In this document: piece by piece, positions 24,063 to 33,122 of the stretch
How the letters are laid out: each line of letters begins with the position of its first letter
How positions within the stretch are numbered: position 1 is the first letter of the stretch
NCBI GenBank assembly: GCA_964463485.1
Contig: CAYXDO010000034.1
Coordinates: forward strand, 1-64,000
Origin: CAYXDO01 sp964463485
GTDB lineage: Bacteria; Myxococcota; Kuafuiibacteriia; Kuafuiibacteriales; Kuafuiibacteriaceae
Direction of reading: 5' to 3'
Length of the DNA: 64,000 nt
Program-made: the position numbers and the translations under genes
The notes under the pieces: model-generated
Database searches by the model: none
What the model was told of the DNA's origin: nothing
The model's input: only the letters and a program-made list of their open reading frames with translations

Positions 24063-27000
24063 TTGGGTTTCTTGATGGGTCGCACGGGGCGGACTGGGCG
24101 TGCGGGGGCGCGTCGCAGCTTCGGGAGGATCGCGGTGAGCTCTGCTTGTCGGTGGTAGGGCCGGCCGGCGACGACCTCGTGCGCTTTCATCGCGAGGTCT
24201 TTGCTTCGCGTGATCTGCTTTCGCTTATCGTAGTGGAGGGCGGCTTCGAGGTAAGCGGTCCCTAGGCCGTCCTCGAGCGGCAAGAGCCCGGGCGCGTCGG
24301 CGAAGGCCGCTTCGGCCGCCTCGAGGCCCGAGGTGATCTCGGCCTCTGCCGCTTGTTTGAGGGCCAACCGTAAATCGAGGACCGCGAGCACGGCCGAAGT
24401 CTTCGGATTCTGTTGGTGCTCTAGGGCCCCCGCGATTTTCGGGCGAAGCTCCGCCGCGCGTTCGACGTTGTTTCGATCGAGCTCCGCGGAGGCGAGCAGC
24501 CACGTCGAGTATGCCGCGCGGTCTTCGTCGTTCTGTTCAGCTCTGAGCGCGAGCTCGCGGGTGAAACATTCGACCGCTTCGTCGAGGTGCCCGCCCATGT
24601 GTTTGCACACGCCCAAGGTCGAGAGCGCGTTCGCGAGGCCCACGTGATGCTCGAGCTCCTCGAAGCGTGTGACCGAGCGCTTGGCGTGCTCTTCGGCGTC
24701 GTGGAGCTGACCCTGTTGGTACAGCACGCCGCCGAGCAGCATGAACATGAACGCTGCGCCGAGCGGATCGTCGGAGCCCAGATCGATCTCGAGGGCGCGT
24801 CGGTAATGCTCCTCGGCGCCAGCGAGATCTCCGCGGCGCTCCATCACGCCGCCCACGCTGGAGATGCAGTCCGAGATGCCGTCCTGATCTTCCAACTCTT
24901 CGCGGATCGCGAGGGAGCGTTCGTAGTGGATCTCTGCGCTGTCGAGATCTCCGCGCGCCTCGTGCACCCGCCCGAGCCCCATGAGGCAGTCCGCGACACC
25001 GGGTCGATCCGCTCCGGCCTCACGAATCGACAGTGCCCGCGTGAAGCTCTCGAGCGCGCCGTCATAGTCTTCACGCTCCGCCAGCACGTTGGCGATCTTC
25101 ACCAGCGTCGCTGCGATCTCGGGCTTGGAGTCGATCTCCTCTTGCTGTGCGAGCGCACGACGATGGAGCTCGAGCACACGCTCGAGGTCCCCGCGTTTTT
25201 CGTAGAGCGCGGCGAGCGTGCCTAGCGTCTCGGCGACGCCGGCCCGATCTTCGATGTCGGCGAGCAGCGTGAGCGACTCGACCAGGTACTGCTCCTCGCG
25301 TTCGTCGTCGCCTCGATGTGCGAACAGCACGGCGAGTCGCTTCAGCGATCTCGCCAGCGGGAGCTTGTCGCCGATCTCTCGGCGGAGCTCGAGCTCGCGA
25401 ACCAGATGGACCTCCGCGCGCGCGGCGTCTCCGCGGCTGTGGTAGAGCACGCCGAGGCTCCCGTGGGTCGTCGCCGCGAGCTCCGTGAGACCGCGGCTAG
25501 TGGCCGTTTCGAGCGCTTCTACGAAGAGCTTTTCGGCCAGAGCACCCTCCTGGCGACGGTCCGCGGCGATCGCGAGCATGTTGAGCGCGCGAACCTCCAC
25601 GCGCGCGTTGCCGGAGTCGTGAGCGAGCTTCTTGGCCTCCTCAGCGAGTCGCTCGCTCGCTTCACGGTCCCCTTTTTGTCCAACCAACACCGCGTGATTC
25701 TGCTTGGCTTCGGAAGCGTGGAAGCTGTCGCCGACCTCGACCAAGCCGGTGAACGACGACTCGAACAACGACGCGGCCTCGTCTGCCTTGCCTCGCAGCG
25801 CGGCGATCTTGCCTCGGCCGAGGTCTGCTCTCAGCCGCTCTCGACGGTCGCCCGCTTTGCCCGCGTGCGCCCCTGCGCGCTCGTACAACACTTCCGCGGC
25901 CTCGAGGTCCGACTTCGACACCGCGAGCTTGGCGAGGCGCATCTCGGCGTGCGCCCGCCGCGCCTGATCATCGATGCCCTCGGTCGAGGCCAACAACGCT
26001 TTGGCGACGGCCTCGACGATCGGCTCCTCGCCGAGCCGAACCGCCTCGTCGAGCGCTTCGCTCATCCCGAACACGTGGGAGCTGTGTCGGCCCTTCGAGA
26101 GCGCGGCGAGCAGGTCCGTGCCGGACGCGTCGTGGCCCGCGAGCAACTCGATGAGCGCGTCGCGCACCACTCTGACCAGGAGCTCGTGCTCCGGGCGTAG
26201 CTGTCCGTCGGCGCCCGGAACACACTCCTCGAGTGCCTCCAGAGCGAGACTCCACCGCCCGGCCCGCGCTGACCTCACGATGATCTCCGAGACCGAAGCC
26301 TCGAGGCTCGGGAAGCGCAGCGCACGCACCGCGAGCTCACGAAGGTCTTCGCCCGAATGAACCTGCGGCTCGTGGTGTTCGACGAGCAGGTGCTCGAGAA
26401 ACGCCGCGTGACACAATGATACGAAGCACCGATCGTCGTCGCGCTCCTCGACGAGCAAGCCGAGATCGAGGAGCTGGCCATAAGGCGAGTCGATTTGACC
26501 GTTCACGACGGCCGCGCGAAGCGAGTCCACCTCGTAGAGGCGCTCGTGCGGAATCGCATGGGCCCGTAAGGCGTCCAGCTCTCGAACGAAAGCCCTGAGC
26601 AAGTCTCCCCGCTTCTTGCCGGTCGACTCGTCTTTGGCTTCGACCGACAGGCGCTTCGAAATCCAACTGGAGATCAGCTCCTGACGAGTCCCGACCGACC
26701 CGTGTTCTTTGGCAAGGCGCAAATACAAAGGTACGGCGACCGCGCGACTGCGTGTCGGGTCGAGCGATCCCAACCCGAGCGAGCCGTCCAGCTTTTCGAA
26801 GAGCTTCGAGCGTTCGTCGCCCGAGAGCGGACGCAGGTGGAAGGTGAGCTCGTCGCCGGCCTCGTTCTCCGCGGTCAGATATCGAGCCTCGAGCGATGGA
26901 GCCGGGCGCGTGCGCGCGGGGAGCCTCTCCAAGAAGCCGCTGCGCGCGGTCGCGACCAGCTTGAACCACGGATAGCGGACGGCCTGTCGAACCATGGTGT

Positions 27001-29560
27001 CGAGGGCCGATACGAGGCCATTCGGATCGGTCGGGTGCTCGTCCACACCATCGATGATGATTCGCAGGAAGCGTCTCGACCCGGCGCGTTCGAAGTGGGG
27101 GTGCGCGGCCTTGAGCAGCTCGTCGAAGAACAAACTCTTCGCTCCGAGATCCTTGAGAAACCTCGCGCCCATATCTGGATCGGACAGGTTGCGGCCTCGA
27201 TAGAAGAACACCGCGTCGCCCGCAGCGAGGCGCTCGGACGCATAGGCGTACATCGAGGAGGACTTGCCGACGCCAGGCTGGCCCGACACGAAGAGCGCCC
27301 GGAACTCCGGTCGATCGAGCTCCGTGAGCCGTGAAGCGAGCGCGCGTCGTTCGACGAGGAGCTCGGGCACCACGACGCGGGTCTTCGTCAATCGATCGAG
27401 GGTCCGCTTGGTGATCGACTCTCCGGCCGAGGCCAGCTTCTCGAAGCTGACTTCGCGAGGCTCGAGGCCTTTCGCGAGAGGGACCTTTTTGGAGACGACC
27501 TGGCGTAGCCGCGAGGGTCGATCGAGCGTCTTTCCATAGACGGAGCGATGCACGATCGACTTGCGGTTGTAGCCAGCGAGAACGAAGAGCTCTCGCTGGC
27601 GGCCGACAGTTTGCTCGGCGAAGAACGGTAACAACGGCATGGTCTCGAGGCTCTGCTCGTCCCGCAGGAACCACTCGCCCGCGGCCATGTCGAAGTCGAC
27701 GCGCGACAAAGGCTCGGAGGTGGCGGCGGGATGCGGCCCGGAGAAGCGATGTCCTTCGAGGGCCTCCGTCGGGCTCGACTCGAGCGCGTGATAAATCGCA
27801 ACACGCGACAGCCACTCCGTCGCCGAGAGCAGGGCCTCGAGGTCTCCCTCGGCGGCGTCGATGCGAGCCTCGAAACCTTCTGGCGCAAGGCCGCCAGCGC
27901 GGTCGGTGGAAAATCGAACCAGCCGGTCGATGGCGGTCTCGCCCTCTTTTGCTTCGAGCGAGTTGTACGCGGTGACGACGTCGGCATTGAACGGGCGTAG
28001 ACCCGCCGCCTCCATGGCCCTGATCGATCGCGACAGCAGGCGTGACCAGGTCGAATACGAAGGCCGAACCAAGTCCTCGATCACGATCGAGTCGATCTCT
28101 GCGACCGACGAGTTGGATCGGAAGTATTCGCTGGCGGCTACGACCGACCAGATCTCGATCGTCGCCGAAGCCGTCTCCACCACCCACCTGGCCCGCGCAT
28201 CTGGCTCCGCGACCTTCTGGAGCTCTTCGAACGCGCGAGCGATCGGATACGGGTAGGTCTCGAGCACGCGGTCGGCGTTGGGATAGCGCTTCGGTTTTGG
28301 CTCGTGAGGAACCTCGACAGGAGGTGCTTCGACCGCGAGGGGCGCGGGCTCGGGTGGGGGCTCTTCGACCTCGATCTCTCCGGAGACCTCGTCGTCGCCG
28401 AGCATGGGCTCCGCGGCGGGAGCCGCCGTCGCTGCAACGCGTGTGGCCACCTCTTCTTCCGTGTCGGCTCGCTCGTCGGTCGCTTCGGAGGGGGTCTGTC
28501 TGTCGGAGCTCGGTTTGTCAGAGCTCGGCTTGCCAGAGCTTGGTTTGGCAGAGGCAGGCGCTGACTCCGCTGCGGCTCTAGGCTTGCTGCTTGTGGCTTC
28601 TTCTTCGACGTCGATGTCCTCATCGACCGCGACGGGCTCCTTCGGTCTTGCGGCAGGCGCCACGTCGTCGTCCACATCGAGGTCGACCTCGGCTTCGTCT
28701 CCAACGGCGATCGGCTCGTCGGGCGGCTGATCGAAGAGCGCGTCGAAGGCGGCGATCTCGGGGGGCAAGGCTTTCTGCGGCTCCTCCGCTTCTTCGGTCA
28801 GGAGGAGCGGCTCGGCCGGCTCTTCGGGCGGTGGCGCGGGCGGCGGCGGCGGAATCGATGCCGCGCGGAGGCTAGCTACGAGCTTCGGATCGATCTCTGC
28901 CGTCGACTCTTCGAAGTCCACGGTGGGCTTGCTCTTTGGCGGCTCGCTCGGCTCCTCGACGACGTCGGCTTCTTCGACCTCGACTTCGGGGATCTCGTCG
29001 GCCGGCTCGGGAAGGCGCGCGTGGGCGTCGCTCGGTTCGGGCGCGGGGCTGGGAGGCTCCGAAGGAAGCGAAGCCGCTACTTCGGGAGGCAGGGAGGACC
29101 GCTGACTTTGGACCGTCGCGGTGGCGGCACCCTGCGGCGGGAGCGTCGGTCGCTCGCCCGGCTCGGCGGCGGAAGGGCTTGCCGTGACAGGGGCTGACTC
29201 TGGCGCTTCGTCCGGCGGCTCTGCGTCGATCTCGAAGTCCTCGGCTGGCTTCGCCGGGGACTCGAGCGGCGCCAAGTCCTCGGCAAGCGGGGGCGGAGGC
29301 TCGAGCGCGCCGCTCGAGGGCACGTTCGATCGCTGGATGGACGGTGTCGAGGACGCTGGGGGGAAGGTCGGGGTCGCGAGCAACGCCATTGCCGGCATGC
29401 CCGCGCTGATGATCTCGAGCCTGACGGGAGAGCCGACGTCGATCGCGCTGCGCAGCGTGGAGATTTGGCCCCCGTTCGGCGGCACCAGGACGACCTCGCC
29501 GCTGTAGGTGTCGAGAACGACGACGCCCTGTTCGTATCTGAATCCAATGAATCGTCCCAT
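24059..29560 (-). CDS. giant STAND-type ATPase with TPR repeats, first gene of the motor-like operon (1833 aa)
   Basis: The ATG at 29560 opens a small beta-rich domain (FRYEQGVVVLDTYSG, then VRLEIISAG). Residues ~60-440 are a Pro/Glu/Ala-rich disordered linker with SSDKPSS repeats. A helical domain (~440-720) includes EWFLRDEQSLETMPLLPFF. A STAND/NACHT-like NTPase follows, with Walker A GQPGVGKSS (K766) and Walker B IIIDGVDEHP (D837). About fifteen TPR units fill ~1150-1750. An open frame of 181 codons precedes the ATG but has no coding character. The stop overlaps the next start (GTGA), so it is co-translated with the membrane proteins and may sense a signal or recruit partners. No catalytic effector domain is recognised. 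Confidence 0.75.
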   Translation of the reverse strand: MGRFIGFRYEQGVVVLDTYSGEVVLVPPNGGQISTLRSAIDVGSPVRLEIISAGMPAMALLATPTFPPASSTPSIQRSNVPSSGALEPPPPLAEDLAPLESPAKPAEDFEIDAEPPDEAPESAPVTASPSAAEPGERPTLPPQGAATATVQSQRSSLPPEVAASLPSEPPSPAPEPSDAHARLPEPADEIPEVEVEEADVVEEPSEPPKSKPTVDFEESTAEIDPKLVASLRAASIPPPPPAPPPEEPAEPLLLTEEAEEPQKALPPEIAAFDALFDQPPDEPIAVGDEAEVDLDVDDDVAPAARPKEPVAVDEDIDVEEEATSSKPRAAAESAPASAKPSSGKPSSDKPSSDRQTPSEATDERADTEEEVATRVAATAAPAAEPMLGDDEVSGEIEVEEPPPEPAPLAVEAPPVEVPHEPKPKRYPNADRVLETYPYPIARAFEELQKVAEPDARARWVVETASATIEIWSVVAASEYFRSNSSVAEIDSIVIEDLVRPSYSTWSRLLSRSIRAMEAAGLRPFNADVVTAYNSLEAKEGETAIDRLVRFSTDRAGGLAPEGFEARIDAAEGDLEALLSATEWLSRVAIYHALESSPTEALEGHRFSGPHPAATSEPLSRVDFDMAAGEWFLRDEQSLETMPLLPFFAEQTVGRQRELFVLAGYNRKSIVHRSVYGKTLDRPSRLRQVVSKKVPLAKGLEPREVSFEKLASAGESITKRTLDRLTKTRVVVPELLVERRALASRLTELDRPEFRALFVSGQPGVGKSSSMYAYASERLAAGDAVFFYRGRNLSDPDMGARFLKDLGAKSLFFDELLKAAHPHFERAGSRRFLRIIIDGVDEHPTDPNGLVSALDTMVRQAVRYPWFKLVATARSGFLERLPARTRPAPSLEARYLTAENEAGDELTFHLRPLSGDERSKLFEKLDGSLGLGSLDPTRSRAVAVPLYLRLAKEHGSVGTRQELISSWISKRLSVEAKDESTGKKRGDLLRAFVRELDALRAHAIPHERLYEVDSLRAAVVNGQIDSPYGQLLDLGLLVEERDDDRCFVSLCHAAFLEHLLVEHHEPQVHSGEDLRELAVRALRFPSLEASVSEIIVRSARAGRWSLALEALEECVPGADGQLRPEHELLVRVVRDALIELLAGHDASGTDLLAALSKGRHSSHVFGMSEALDEAVRLGEEPIVEAVAKALLASTEGIDDQARRAHAEMRLAKLAVSKSDLEAAEVLYERAGAHAGKAGDRRERLRADLGRGKIAALRGKADEAASLFESSFTGLVEVGDSFHASEAKQNHAVLVGQKGDREASERLAEEAKKLAHDSGNARVEVRALNMLAIAADRRQEGALAEKLFVEALETATSRGLTELAATTHGSLGVLYHSRGDAARAEVHLVRELELRREIGDKLPLARSLKRLAVLFAHRGDDEREEQYLVESLTLLADIEDRAGVAETLGTLAALYEKRGDLERVLELHRRALAQQEEIDSKPEIAATLVKIANVLAEREDYDGALESFTRALSIREAGADRPGVADCLMGLGRVHEARGDLDSAEIHYERSLAIREELEDQDGISDCISSVGGVMERRGDLAGAEEHYRRALEIDLGSDDPLGAAFMFMLLGGVLYQQGQLHDAEEHAKRSVTRFEELEHHVGLANALSTLGVCKHMGGHLDEAVECFTRELALRAEQNDEDRAAYSTWLLASAELDRNNVERAAELRPKIAGALEHQQNPKTSAVLAVLDLRLALKQAAEAEITSGLEAAEAAFADAPGLLPLEDGLGTAYLEAALHYDKRKQITRSKDLAMKAHEVVAGRPYHRQAELTAILPKLRRAPARPVRPVRPIKKPK

Positions 29561-29638
29561 GCTGCCTCGGCCGAACCCAACGCGACCACCTTCGAGGGCC
29601 AACGGCGAAGGCGAGCGCGGGGGCTCGAAACCGGCTGC

Positions 29639-29644
29639 ACTATA
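29639..29644 (-). promoter_or_regulatory. candidate -10 of the motor-like operon
   Basis: TATAGT on the minus strand would start transcription near 29632, giving a leader of about 70 nt before the ATG at 29560. No clear -35 hexamer is seen. The 192-bp gap also carries the divergent promoter of the 29753 gene. Confidence 0.4.
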
Positions 29645-29752
29645 CAGAAGTCGCCCGCGTGCGTCGCATGGCGACGCGGATCGACCCAAGATCTGTCTCG
29701 CGTCGAACGACGATGCGTTGCACCCGCCGAGCCGCTTCGATAGGGACACGCG

Positions 29753-31639
29753 GTGCGAACGTTGGCTTTCGCGGCGCTCCTGACCGTTGGATCCTGCTCG
29801 AGCGACCTCTGCGAGCCTCTCGATGGCCTGACTTCGGTGGACGACTTGCCCAAGCCCGCCTCCTGCCCCGCTCCCCCTACGCCGAGAGACCTCTCCGCTC
29901 ACGCCAAGCTCGCCGTCGCGGTGTTCCATTTCAACCTTCAGTACGTCGCTGGTGGCGTGCGCGGGTTTCCGGACGGATCGATCGACCCCGTTTTCGACCT
30001 GGATGAAGCGGCCACGGAGGACTCGATCATCAAGGTCTCCTTCGAGCCGTTGCTCGACGCTCTGCTGACTCACCCAACTCTGGCCGTCGATCTCGAGCTT
30101 CAAGCGTACATGCTCGAGGTGATGGCGCTACGGCACCCTCTGGTCTTGGACAAGCTACGCACCTTGGCCGCGCGTGGCCAGGTCGACGTGGACAGCTTTC
30201 ATTACTCGGATCAGCTTTACATTGCGTATCCGAGGCTCGATCTCGAGCGTTCCCTCGAGCTCTCGGATCGCGTCTTCGTGGCGACCTGCATCCCGAGGGG
30301 GAAGTCGATATTCACGCAGGAGGGACAATTTGCGCGCGGGCAACTCGGGCTCGCCCAGAATCGGGGATATTCGACGAGCATTCTTCCGAAAAATTTGTAC
30401 GCGTACCAATTCGGCGAGCGACCTTCGGACGTACCCACCCTCTTCGTCGATTCCGCGGTGCCCGATCACGTGGTGATTTTAGGGGGTCGTGGCTTCGCGC
30501 GAACGGCGACGCCGGCCACCTCACTCACTTGGACCTTCATGGACGACGGAGAGATCGCCTTCACCAAGGACCGACTCAACCCGTATTTTGGTCATGACTT
30601 CGAACATGACCCAGCCAAGCTCGACGAGTACGTTCAGGAGCTCTTAGCGCTCGAGTCCGAAGGGTACGTGATGGCGACGGTCCACGAAGCGACTCGTGCG
30701 CTGTTGGCGCGGGGTGTGGTCCCCGAGCCGCTCCCGCCGGTCCTCGACGGGACTTGGCAACCGAAGGACACCAACAACGTGTTTCGATGGATGGGAGGGT
30801 CTGGGCTGTTTCGCACGACCGAGCGCGACAGCGACGTGTTGGCGCGGATCATCCGTGCGCGGAACGCCGTCGCCGCGGTCGACGCGCTCGGCCCTTCGGC
30901 GGACCCGCGGGCGCGGCGCGGCCTCGAGCGCGCTTGGCGGGAAGCTGTCCTCGCCCAAGTCAGCGACTCCACTGGCTGGAACCCATTCAAGAACGAGGTC
31001 GACTACTCCCTGGCCCACGCGGCGAACGCGGAGCACTTCGCCGCCGCGACCGCCGCGTGCCTCGAGCTCACGCCGGCTTCCGTAGAGACTCCGAATTGTA
31101 CGCCGAGCGACCGAACCCTCGAACAGCTCGGGATCTCGCTCGACATCCCAAATCGCAACCCAAAGGTCACCGTCGAAACCTGCGCGTCCTTGCCCGGCTC
31201 GGTGAGTCGAGTCTCTTTGGAGGTGACTTCGGTCGCGACCTCCGAGTCGTTCGTGGACTCGACCGAAGACGAGAAGCTCTCCAGGCAGCTCGAGCTCCGC
31301 GCCCACCTATCTGGCGCGGAGTTCTCCGTGGCGCCGGCCCTCGAAGACGAGGTGCGGACATACTCACTCGATGACTACATCTTCGACGACATCGGCATCC
31401 CGCTCCAGGACGGGCTGATCGGTCTCGGGTCCGGTCGGTGGCTGATTCAAGATCTGAGCTCAGGCAGGGTCGCCGCCATCGTCTCACGCTCCGGGGAGCT
31501 CCGCGAGTGGGTTCGGTTTTTGGACATGACGGTGAGCCGTACTCATGCCTCGACCCGTCGTTATTACGTCGCAGAGTCCCTCGACGCGAGCTCGGCGCTC
31601 GCGCTTGCCCGAGCCATCAACCGACCGAGCGCCCCGTGA
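29753..31639 (+). CDS. lipoprotein with GH57/GH38-like glycoside hydrolase domain (628 aa)
   Basis: A lipoprotein signal (LAFAALLTVGSCSS) is followed by a domain resembling the (beta/alpha)7 barrel of GH57/GH38 polysaccharide hydrolases: VAVFHFNLQYV at the first strand, SFEPLLDALLTHPTLAVDLELQ, then LRTLAARGQVDVDSFHYSD, and SIFTQEGQFARG where the catalytic Glu is expected. A later segment around DSTGWNPFKNEVDYSLAHA resembles the barrel-proximal helices of the same enzymes. The GTG start has TAGGGA exactly 6 nt upstream. The stop overlaps the DprE1-like start (GTGA). It probably acts on a surface glycan; the substrate and the catalytic residues are not certain. Confidence 0.6.
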   Translation: MRTLAFAALLTVGSCSSDLCEPLDGLTSVDDLPKPASCPAPPTPRDLSAHAKLAVAVFHFNLQYVAGGVRGFPDGSIDPVFDLDEAATEDSIIKVSFEPLLDALLTHPTLAVDLELQAYMLEVMALRHPLVLDKLRTLAARGQVDVDSFHYSDQLYIAYPRLDLERSLELSDRVFVATCIPRGKSIFTQEGQFARGQLGLAQNRGYSTSILPKNLYAYQFGERPSDVPTLFVDSAVPDHVVILGGRGFARTATPATSLTWTFMDDGEIAFTKDRLNPYFGHDFEHDPAKLDEYVQELLALESEGYVMATVHEATRALLARGVVPEPLPPVLDGTWQPKDTNNVFRWMGGSGLFRTTERDSDVLARIIRARNAVAAVDALGPSADPRARRGLERAWREAVLAQVSDSTGWNPFKNEVDYSLAHAANAEHFAAATAACLELTPASVETPNCTPSDRTLEQLGISLDIPNRNPKVTVETCASLPGSVSRVSLEVTSVATSESFVDSTEDEKLSRQLELRAHLSGAEFSVAPALEDEVRTYSLDDYIFDDIGIPLQDGLIGLGSGRWLIQDLSSGRVAAIVSRSGELREWVRFLDMTVSRTHASTRRYYVAESLDASSALALARAINRPSAP

Positions 31640-32934
31640 GACGAGAGCGATCGGAGGTCGTGAGCGGCTTCGGTGGGTTTCATCGCCGTCGAGCCCGGCT
31701 CATCGAGCTCGAATCGGCCGCCGACCTCGACGAGTATGCGATTGAACCCGTCCTGCCTCGCGGAGCCGGACGGAGTTATGGAGACGCCGCTCTTGCGCCG
31801 AGCCTCGTGCGCCTCGTCGGTTCAGCGCAGAGCTCCGTGGACGAGTCGCGGCGCTTGCTCGACGCCCCGGCCCAACTCACCATCCGTGAGGCCGTAGAGC
31901 TCACCGCCCGGAAGGGTTTGGGACTGCCGGTGGTGCCGGGCACCGGCCTGGCGACGCTCGGCGGCTGCGTCGCAGCTGACATTCACGGCAAGAATCATCA
32001 CAAGTGCGGGAGCTTCGAGGCCTGCGTCGAGTCCTTCGAGCTCGTGAGCCCAGACGGGATTCGTCGTCGCTGCTCCCGAGAGACCGAGTCCGAGCTGTTC
32101 TTCGCGACCCTCGGCGGTATGGGGCTCACCGGGCTCATCACTCGGGTGAGTCTCCGACTCGAGCGGGCTGTACCCACCGTCAGGCGGGAGGTCCGCGTTC
32201 GCGACTCGCTCGAGGAGGTCGTCCGCGAGCTCACAGAATCGAAGGCGACGTACTCGGTCGCGTTCGTCGATCCGATGGCAAGGCGCGGAAAGCTCGGGCG
32301 CGGAATGGTGGAGCTCGCCGAACCCAGCGAGTCGCCTGATCGCTCGTGGCGCCTGCCCACGCTTTCGACGCCGCCGACCCCTTTCAACCTCGTACGCAGG
32401 TCGGCGCTGCAGGTCTTCGACGCGCTCGTGCTCGAGTCGGCCAGGAGACTCGCCGCCCGCGGCCCGAGGTTGGTGGCCGCGCGGCGCTTTTTCTTTCCGC
32501 TCGATGGTCTCTCCGACTGGAACAGGCTGTACGGCCCCAAGGGGTTCGTGCAGCTCCAGGTGCTCGTGCCCAAGCTCGAGGACCTCGTCCACATCGTCGA
32601 GGCGGTCGGCAGGCTGTGTCCTTCGATCGGCCTCGGCGTCCTCAAGGTCTTGGGAGACAAGGGATCCGGCTTGCTCTCGTTTCCTGATCGCGGTCTCTGT
32701 CTGGCGCTCGATCTGCCCGCCTCGAGCGACCTTCACAAGGCCCTCGACCTCGGGCACGATCTGACCCTGGAAGCGGGCGGCCGCCTGTATCTGGCGAAGG
32801 ACGCGGCGATGAGACCGAGACATTTTCGCGGAGTCTACGGGTCCGCCATCGACCGGTTTCTTTCAGTCAAGGACCGTGTCGACCCCAAGCGCTCGCTGAG
32901 GAGCGATCAAGCCATGAGGATCGGGCTCCTCTGA
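31636..32934 (+). CDS. DprE1-like FAD-binding oxidoreductase (432 aa)
   Basis: The FAD-binding part is easily recognised: PRGAGRSYGDAAL, then LGLPVVPGTGLATLGGCVAAD, IHGKNHHKCGSFE and LFFATLGGMGLTG, all shared with decaprenylphosphoryl-ribose 2'-oxidase DprE1. That enzyme oxidises a lipid-phosphate-linked ribose on the way to arabinose; homologues outside actinobacteria act in other polyprenyl-sugar pathways. No DprE2-type reductase is adjacent. The GTG overlaps the preceding stop (GTGA), so it is co-translated with the glycoside-hydrolase-like lipoprotein. This links it to a cell-envelope glycan. Confidence 0.82.
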   Translation: MRRERSEVVSGFGGFHRRRARLIELESAADLDEYAIEPVLPRGAGRSYGDAALAPSLVRLVGSAQSSVDESRRLLDAPAQLTIREAVELTARKGLGLPVVPGTGLATLGGCVAADIHGKNHHKCGSFEACVESFELVSPDGIRRRCSRETESELFFATLGGMGLTGLITRVSLRLERAVPTVRREVRVRDSLEEVVRELTESKATYSVAFVDPMARRGKLGRGMVELAEPSESPDRSWRLPTLSTPPTPFNLVRRSALQVFDALVLESARRLAARGPRLVAARRFFFPLDGLSDWNRLYGPKGFVQLQVLVPKLEDLVHIVEAVGRLCPSIGLGVLKVLGDKGSGLLSFPDRGLCLALDLPASSDLHKALDLGHDLTLEAGGRLYLAKDAAMRPRHFRGVYGSAIDRFLSVKDRVDPKRSLRSDQAMRIGLL

Positions 32935-33110
32935 GTTGCCGGAGTCAACAGGATCGGGCTCGGGCACGGGCACGGGGGCGAAGTGCAGAATCCGGGGGGG
33001 CAAGCCGACGATCTCGTTCCGGATCTCCTACAGCCTAAAGTCTACGGTCTCCGCGGCCACGCCGAACGTGCCACTTTGCTTGCGGCCACCGGCCGCTGTG
33101 GACATAGTGT

Positions 33111-33116
33111 TATAAT
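33111..33116 (+). promoter_or_regulatory. consensus -10 (TATAAT) of a leaderless aminotransferase gene
   Basis: TATAAT ends 6 nt before the GTG at 33123, placing the transcription start at or next to the start codon. No Shine-Dalgarno sequence or convincing -35 is present. Confidence 0.65.
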
Positions 33117-33122
33117 CGGCTC

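Noticed and set aside
29561..30103. 181-codon N-terminal extension of the giant STAND protein
   Set aside because: It overlaps the divergent lipoprotein gene and the promoter region, and reads as low-complexity sequence.
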